Assembly (NCBI GenBank): GCA_002450895.1
Contig: DKAR01000154.1
Span: 503-18,400, forward strand
Direction: 5' to 3'
Source of the DNA: Proteobacteria bacterium UBA6921
GTDB taxonomy: Bacteria > Pseudomonadota > Gammaproteobacteria > SG8-11
DNA: 17,898 nt
The notes under the pieces are model-generated. The model was not told the origin of the DNA, did no database searches, and worked only from the letters and a program-made list of their open reading frames with translations. Position 1 is the stretch's first letter, and each line of letters opens with the position of its first letter. Shown piece by piece: positions 15,722-17,898 of the stretch. A program made the position numbers and the translations under genes.

Positions 15722-16120
15722 TCAAAGCGTAGGATGCGACTCCGTGGCATAAAGCAGTTCGTGTCTTTCCTGGCATGAGAGGCAACGCTTTGCTGTCGGA
15801 TAGGCAATCAGGCGCGCCGATTCGATATCTGCGCCGCAATCCACACACTGGCCGAAGCTGCCATCCCCTATGCGTTGAAACGCCGCATCGATCTCGCGCA
15901 ATTCGCGAATTTGCCGGTCAGCCATTGCAACATTCAGATCGGCGACTTCATCGGCAATCGAGTAGTCACCGCTATCTCCTGGCTCGCGGCTCATGAGATC
16001 GATCAGATGCTGGTTATCGCGCTGGTCACTTTCGTCGCGAATCTCGCCCAGCAAGGACAGTTGACGCTCACGGAGTTTATTCCTGATGGTGTTACTGTCT
16101 TTACGGCTTGCTTCTTTCAT
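15722..16120 (-). CDS. DksA/TraR-family zinc-finger protein
   Basis: A 132-residue protein made of a helical coiled-coil (about 1-85) and a C-terminal C4 zinc finger with C92-x2-C95 and C113-x2-C116 (GQCVDCGADI, KRCLSCQ). The family binds the RNA polymerase secondary channel and, with ppGpp for DksA, alters promoter output. At the coiled-coil tip the DxxDxA motif of DksA is represented by D49-S-G-D52-Y-S54: both aspartates are kept and the alanine is replaced by serine. This suggests a paralogue rather than the main DksA. The ATG at 16120 has AAAGG about 9 nt upstream, and a sigma-70-like promoter lies about 40 nt upstream. It precedes the hibernation-factor fusion gene and is likely cotranscribed with it. 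Confidence 0.87.
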   Translation of the reverse strand: MKEASRKDSNTIRNKLRERQLSLLGEIRDESDQRDNQHLIDLMSREPGDSGDYSIADEVADLNVAMADRQIRELREIDAAFQRIGDGSFGQCVDCGADIESARLIAYPTAKRCLSCQERHELLYATESHPTL

Positions 16121-16160
16121 TATCGCGGCCTTTCTTCATAAATATTCTGTTCACAATTTA

Positions 16161-16188
16161 ATGATAGAAAGCCATGTCATCGAGGCAA
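16161..16188 (-). promoter_or_regulatory. Sigma-70-like promoter for the DksA-like/HPF operon
   Basis: On the minus strand TTGCCT (16188-16183) and TATCAT (16166-16161) are separated by 16 nt, matching TTGACA at 4/6 and TATAAT at 5/6. The start point would be near 16154, giving a short leader of about 34 nt before the DksA-like ATG. Confidence 0.45.
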
Positions 16189-16210
16189 GTACTGATTGGA
16201 TTGAACTTTG

Positions 16211-16225
16211 TTCCTTGGCAAGGAA
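16211..16225. repeat. 15-bp inverted repeat in the divergent intergenic region
   Basis: TTCCTTG-G-CAAGGAA has perfect 7-bp arms around one central base, a form typical of a dimeric repressor or activator site. It lies between the DksA-like and DUF2934 genes, 22 bp upstream of the -35 element of the leftward promoter. No regulator can be named from the sequence. Confidence 0.4.
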
Positions 16226-16379
16226 AACAGGCCAGATCCCCGCTAAGTAATCCTACATATGGAAAAGCCGGCTGGCAGTTCTAGCCTTATAAATCGCTAT
16301 CCGGACCAAAACCATTACAAGAATTTATGGATACTTGGTTTTCTCGTGATTTGTGTCTCGCACGACCATGGAGCGTCAT

Positions 16380-16580
16380 ATGGCCACGACCAGTAAAACA
16401 GCAGCATCCAGTTCCAGGGAAAGAAAATCCAAAGGCAAAACGGAAATCTCCCATGAACAAATTGCCGCACTTGCCTACATGAAAGCTGAAGCGCGGGGAT
16501 TTGCTCCGGGACACGAGATGGATGACTGGCTGGAAGCAGAACGCGAGGTCAACGGCAGCGCATCCAAACGCAAGCCCTGA
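16380..16580 (+). CDS. Small DUF2934-family protein
   Basis: A 66-residue basic protein with a Ser/Thr/Lys-rich N-terminus (1-25) and a C-terminal DUF2934 core: ISHEQIAALAYMKAEARGF, then APGHEMDDWLEAEREV. The family is short, soluble, common in Proteobacteria and of unknown function. I chose the ATG at 16380 because a GGAG lies 6 nt before it; in-frame starts at 16368 (ATG) and 16353 (GTG) are less well placed. The stop is 28 nt before the PAS gene, so the two are probably cotranscribed. The upstream region has a TATAAA at 16288-16293 but no good -35 box. Confidence 0.85.
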   Translation: MATTSKTAASSSRERKSKGKTEISHEQIAALAYMKAEARGFAPGHEMDDWLEAEREVNGSASKRKP

Positions 16581-16608
16581 TCAAAGGTTATCGATAAAGG
16601 AAATGAAC

Positions 16609-16977
16609 ATGCATGCTGTCTCATCCATTAATCCACCGGTCAGAGAAAACACCAGCCAGAATGCCATGGCCACAATTGATCTGAACAACGACGGGCTGAT
16701 CCAGGCTTGCAGCACGGCAAGCGAGAAGCTGTTCGGCTATCTGCATGATGATCTGCTTGGCAGACACATTTCCCTTCTCCTCCCCAAACTGGAAGGCCTG
16801 CAGCTGATTGTTCAAAACGAAATCAACCCGCGACTCAGATATTTGAGCCATTGTGCCGTTCCGTTTCTTGTTCACTGCCGCGATGGCAATAATTTTGCCG
16901 GGGAGGTGTATTTCAACCGTTTATATGGCGGTGACTCCGGGCTCCAGCTGATTGTGCGCAAGCTAGGCACGATTTGA
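16609..16977 (+). CDS. Stand-alone PAS-domain protein without output domain
   Basis: A 122-residue protein that is essentially one PAS-like domain (about 20-118). The segment NNDGLIQACSTASEKLFGY followed by a DDLLGRHIS segment matches the PAS start seen in both c-di-GMP enzymes of this window (AEALFGYVEEEVVG and AEKLFGYVAADIIG). The C-terminal part (VPFLVHCRDGNNFAGEVYFNRL) fits the later PAS beta strands. There is no membrane segment, kinase, GGDEF or HTH region. The ATG at 16609 follows AAAGGA by 7 nt; an ATG two codons earlier is too close to that site. It could act as a ligand- or partner-binding module in trans, or be a truncated sensor. Confidence 0.75.
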   Translation: MHAVSSINPPVRENTSQNAMATIDLNNDGLIQACSTASEKLFGYLHDDLLGRHISLLLPKLEGLQLIVQNEINPRLRYLSHCAVPFLVHCRDGNNFAGEVYFNRLYGGDSGLQLIVRKLGTI

Positions 16978-17014
16978 CCTGACTGCTGACGGGATTCCGA
17001 TATGCATGCAAGAA

Positions 17015-17035
17015 CGATTCAGAGTGAGCGAATCG
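17015..17035. repeat. Weak hairpin between convergent genes
   Basis: CGATTC and GAATCG form a 6-bp stem with a 9-nt loop between the ends of the PAS gene and the convergent VOC gene. It is followed by GTTTCG on the plus strand and by TTCTTG on the minus strand, so terminator function is possible but poorly supported. Confidence 0.25.
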
Positions 17036-17079
17036 GTTTCGAGGGACATTGCAAAGCGCAATCCAGATCCAGACCGCAG

Positions 17080-17463
17080 TCAAGGTTCAACCGTGGGAAT
17101 TTCCACGAACTCTAGGGCATTGTCATCTGAGTCCCTGCAAAACAAAGCTGCCCTCCCCGACTGGCTTCGGGTATAGGGAATCACCGCCAAATCCAGTCTT
17201 TCTGCCAGTTCATCGAGGGAGTCGATGCCGAGCGCCACATGTCTGTCCCGGCCGCCATGGTCTGGCCGTGTCAGACCCTTTTCCGGATTGGGCAGGCAAA
17301 GCAGGTGGATCTGCTGATTACCAAGGTCGTACCACACCCCTTTGAAACTCATGTCAGGCCTGGCGGAATTCGGCTTCAAGCCCAGCACACCTTCGTAGAA
17401 AGCACGTGCCTGCCCCAGGTCTTCGACCAGTATTGATGCATGAAGGAAGCTATGAATTTTCAT
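17080..17463 (-). CDS. Glyoxalase/VOC-superfamily protein
   Basis: A 127-residue single vicinal-oxygen-chelate unit with two beta-alpha-beta-beta-beta halves. The start HASILVEDLGQARAFYEGVLGL is typical. H8, H53, H75 and E118 (NALEFVE) are the likely metal ligands. The family includes lactoylglutathione lyases, dioxygenases and antibiotic-binding proteins, and the substrate cannot be read from the sequence. The ATG at 17463 lies inside the end of the upstream transporter gene (14-nt overlap) with GGAG seven nt before it, implying translational coupling. It converges with the PAS gene. Confidence 0.88.
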   Translation of the reverse strand: MKIHSFLHASILVEDLGQARAFYEGVLGLKPNSARPDMSFKGVWYDLGNQQIHLLCLPNPEKGLTRPDHGGRDRHVALGIDSLDELAERLDLAVIPYTRSQSGRAALFCRDSDDNALEFVEIPTVEP

Positions 17464-17898
17464 GTTTGTGCTCCATATGGCCAGAGAACAGGCTGCCCGC
17501 CACGATCATGATTGCGCCAATCCACTCGCGCAAACTGAGCGCTTCGTTTGCGAGGTACCAGGAAGAAATTGCCGCAACCACCAGTTCAAACAGAAAAATG
17601 ATGATGGCCTGGTTTGCCGGCGTGTACGACAGGCCATATTGAACCGTCAGCGTCATGATGCCGATCGCCAGTCCCACACCTGCAATCAGCAGCCAAAGTG
17701 AAAGCGGTGCCGAGTTGGCGAACTCAAAGGGCCGGGTTTCAGTCGTCAAGGCAACAAGGGCGATCAGGCTTACCCCGCCCCAGATGGCCAGCGACTTGGC
17801 CCAAACATCGGCTTCTTCAATCTTGCGGGTGACTACGTTCGACAGGGCGAAAGTCATGCCGGCGGAAAGCGCTATCCATTCCGCGTGGTTGGCTGGCA
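17450..17898 (-). CDS. EamA/DMT-type membrane transporter, C-terminal part (cut by right edge)
   Basis: About 149 residues are visible; the frame is open to the right edge, and an in-frame ATG at 17857 is internal, since in-frame coding (NHAEWIALSAG) continues before it. The visible part holds about five hydrophobic segments, including FALSNVVTRK, LLIAGVGLAIGIMTLTVQYGL, the helix before ANQAIIIFLFELVVAAISSW and the final EWIGAIMIVAGSLFSG. This is the layout of the second EamA repeat of drug/metabolite exporters. The C-terminus ends in a short His/Glu-rich tail (HMEHKHENS). It overlaps and probably drives the VOC gene. The substrate is unknown. Confidence 0.87.
   Translation of the reverse strand, partial: PANHAEWIALSAGMTFALSNVVTRKIEEADVWAKSLAIWGGVSLIALVALTTETRPFEFANSAPLSLWLLIAGVGLAIGIMTLTVQYGLSYTPANQAIIIFLFELVVAAISSWYLANEALSLREWIGAIMIVAGSLFSGHMEHKHENS

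Noticed and set aside
17857..17859. The ATG at 17857 as the start of a short 135-residue membrane protein
   Set aside because: The same frame continues upstream to the window edge with typical EamA residues, so this Met is internal and the gene is cut by the window.

Overview
This 17.9 kb window looks like chromosomal DNA of a flagellated Gram-negative proteobacterium, most likely a betaproteobacterium. The reasons are a fairly GC-rich composition, a MutS that aligns with E. coli MutS residue for residue at its N-terminus, a flagellar/chemotaxis block, and a ~100-aa protein of a type I recall as conserved mainly in Betaproteobacteria. No database search was possible, so the taxonomy is an inference. 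I see no rRNA, tRNA, CRISPR array, insertion sequence or prophage.

Left part (1-6350, all minus strand): read 5' to 3' on the minus strand, the order is a membrane-bound PAS-GGDEF-EAL cyclic-di-GMP enzyme, fliJ, fliK, and then a STAS-cheY-cheA chemotaxis operon whose cheA runs off the left edge. A well-spaced sigma-28 (FliA)-like promoter lies just upstream of the STAS gene, which would place the chemotaxis genes in the late flagellar class. fliJ does not follow fliI here, as it usually does; the c-di-GMP gene occupies that place.

Middle part (6540-15093, all plus strand): a small conserved protein of unknown function ends in a structured inverted repeat. Next come a ~14-helix membrane protein with a central spermidine-synthase-like domain, mutS, and, after a 372-nt gene-free stretch, a second membrane-bound enzyme (PAS-PAS-GGDEF). 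The extracytoplasmic sensor region of this enzyme clearly resembles that of the first c-di-GMP protein. The two are paralogues with different outputs: one GGDEF+EAL with an intact inhibitory site, the other GGDEF only with an altered inhibitory site.

Right part (15124-17898): a probable stress module. A DksA/TraR-type zinc-finger gene and a hibernation-factor/cold-shock fusion gene run leftward from a sigma-70-like promoter. A DUF2934 gene and a stand-alone PAS-domain gene run rightward from the same intergenic region. At the right edge an EamA-type transporter (5' end outside the window) overlaps a glyoxalase/VOC-family gene by 14 nt.

The window is mostly recognisable housekeeping, motility and signalling. 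The most novel element I can support is the unnamed ~300-residue sensor domain shared by the two c-di-GMP enzymes. The structured element after the small conserved gene and the degenerate spermidine-synthase-like membrane enzyme are the next most interesting.
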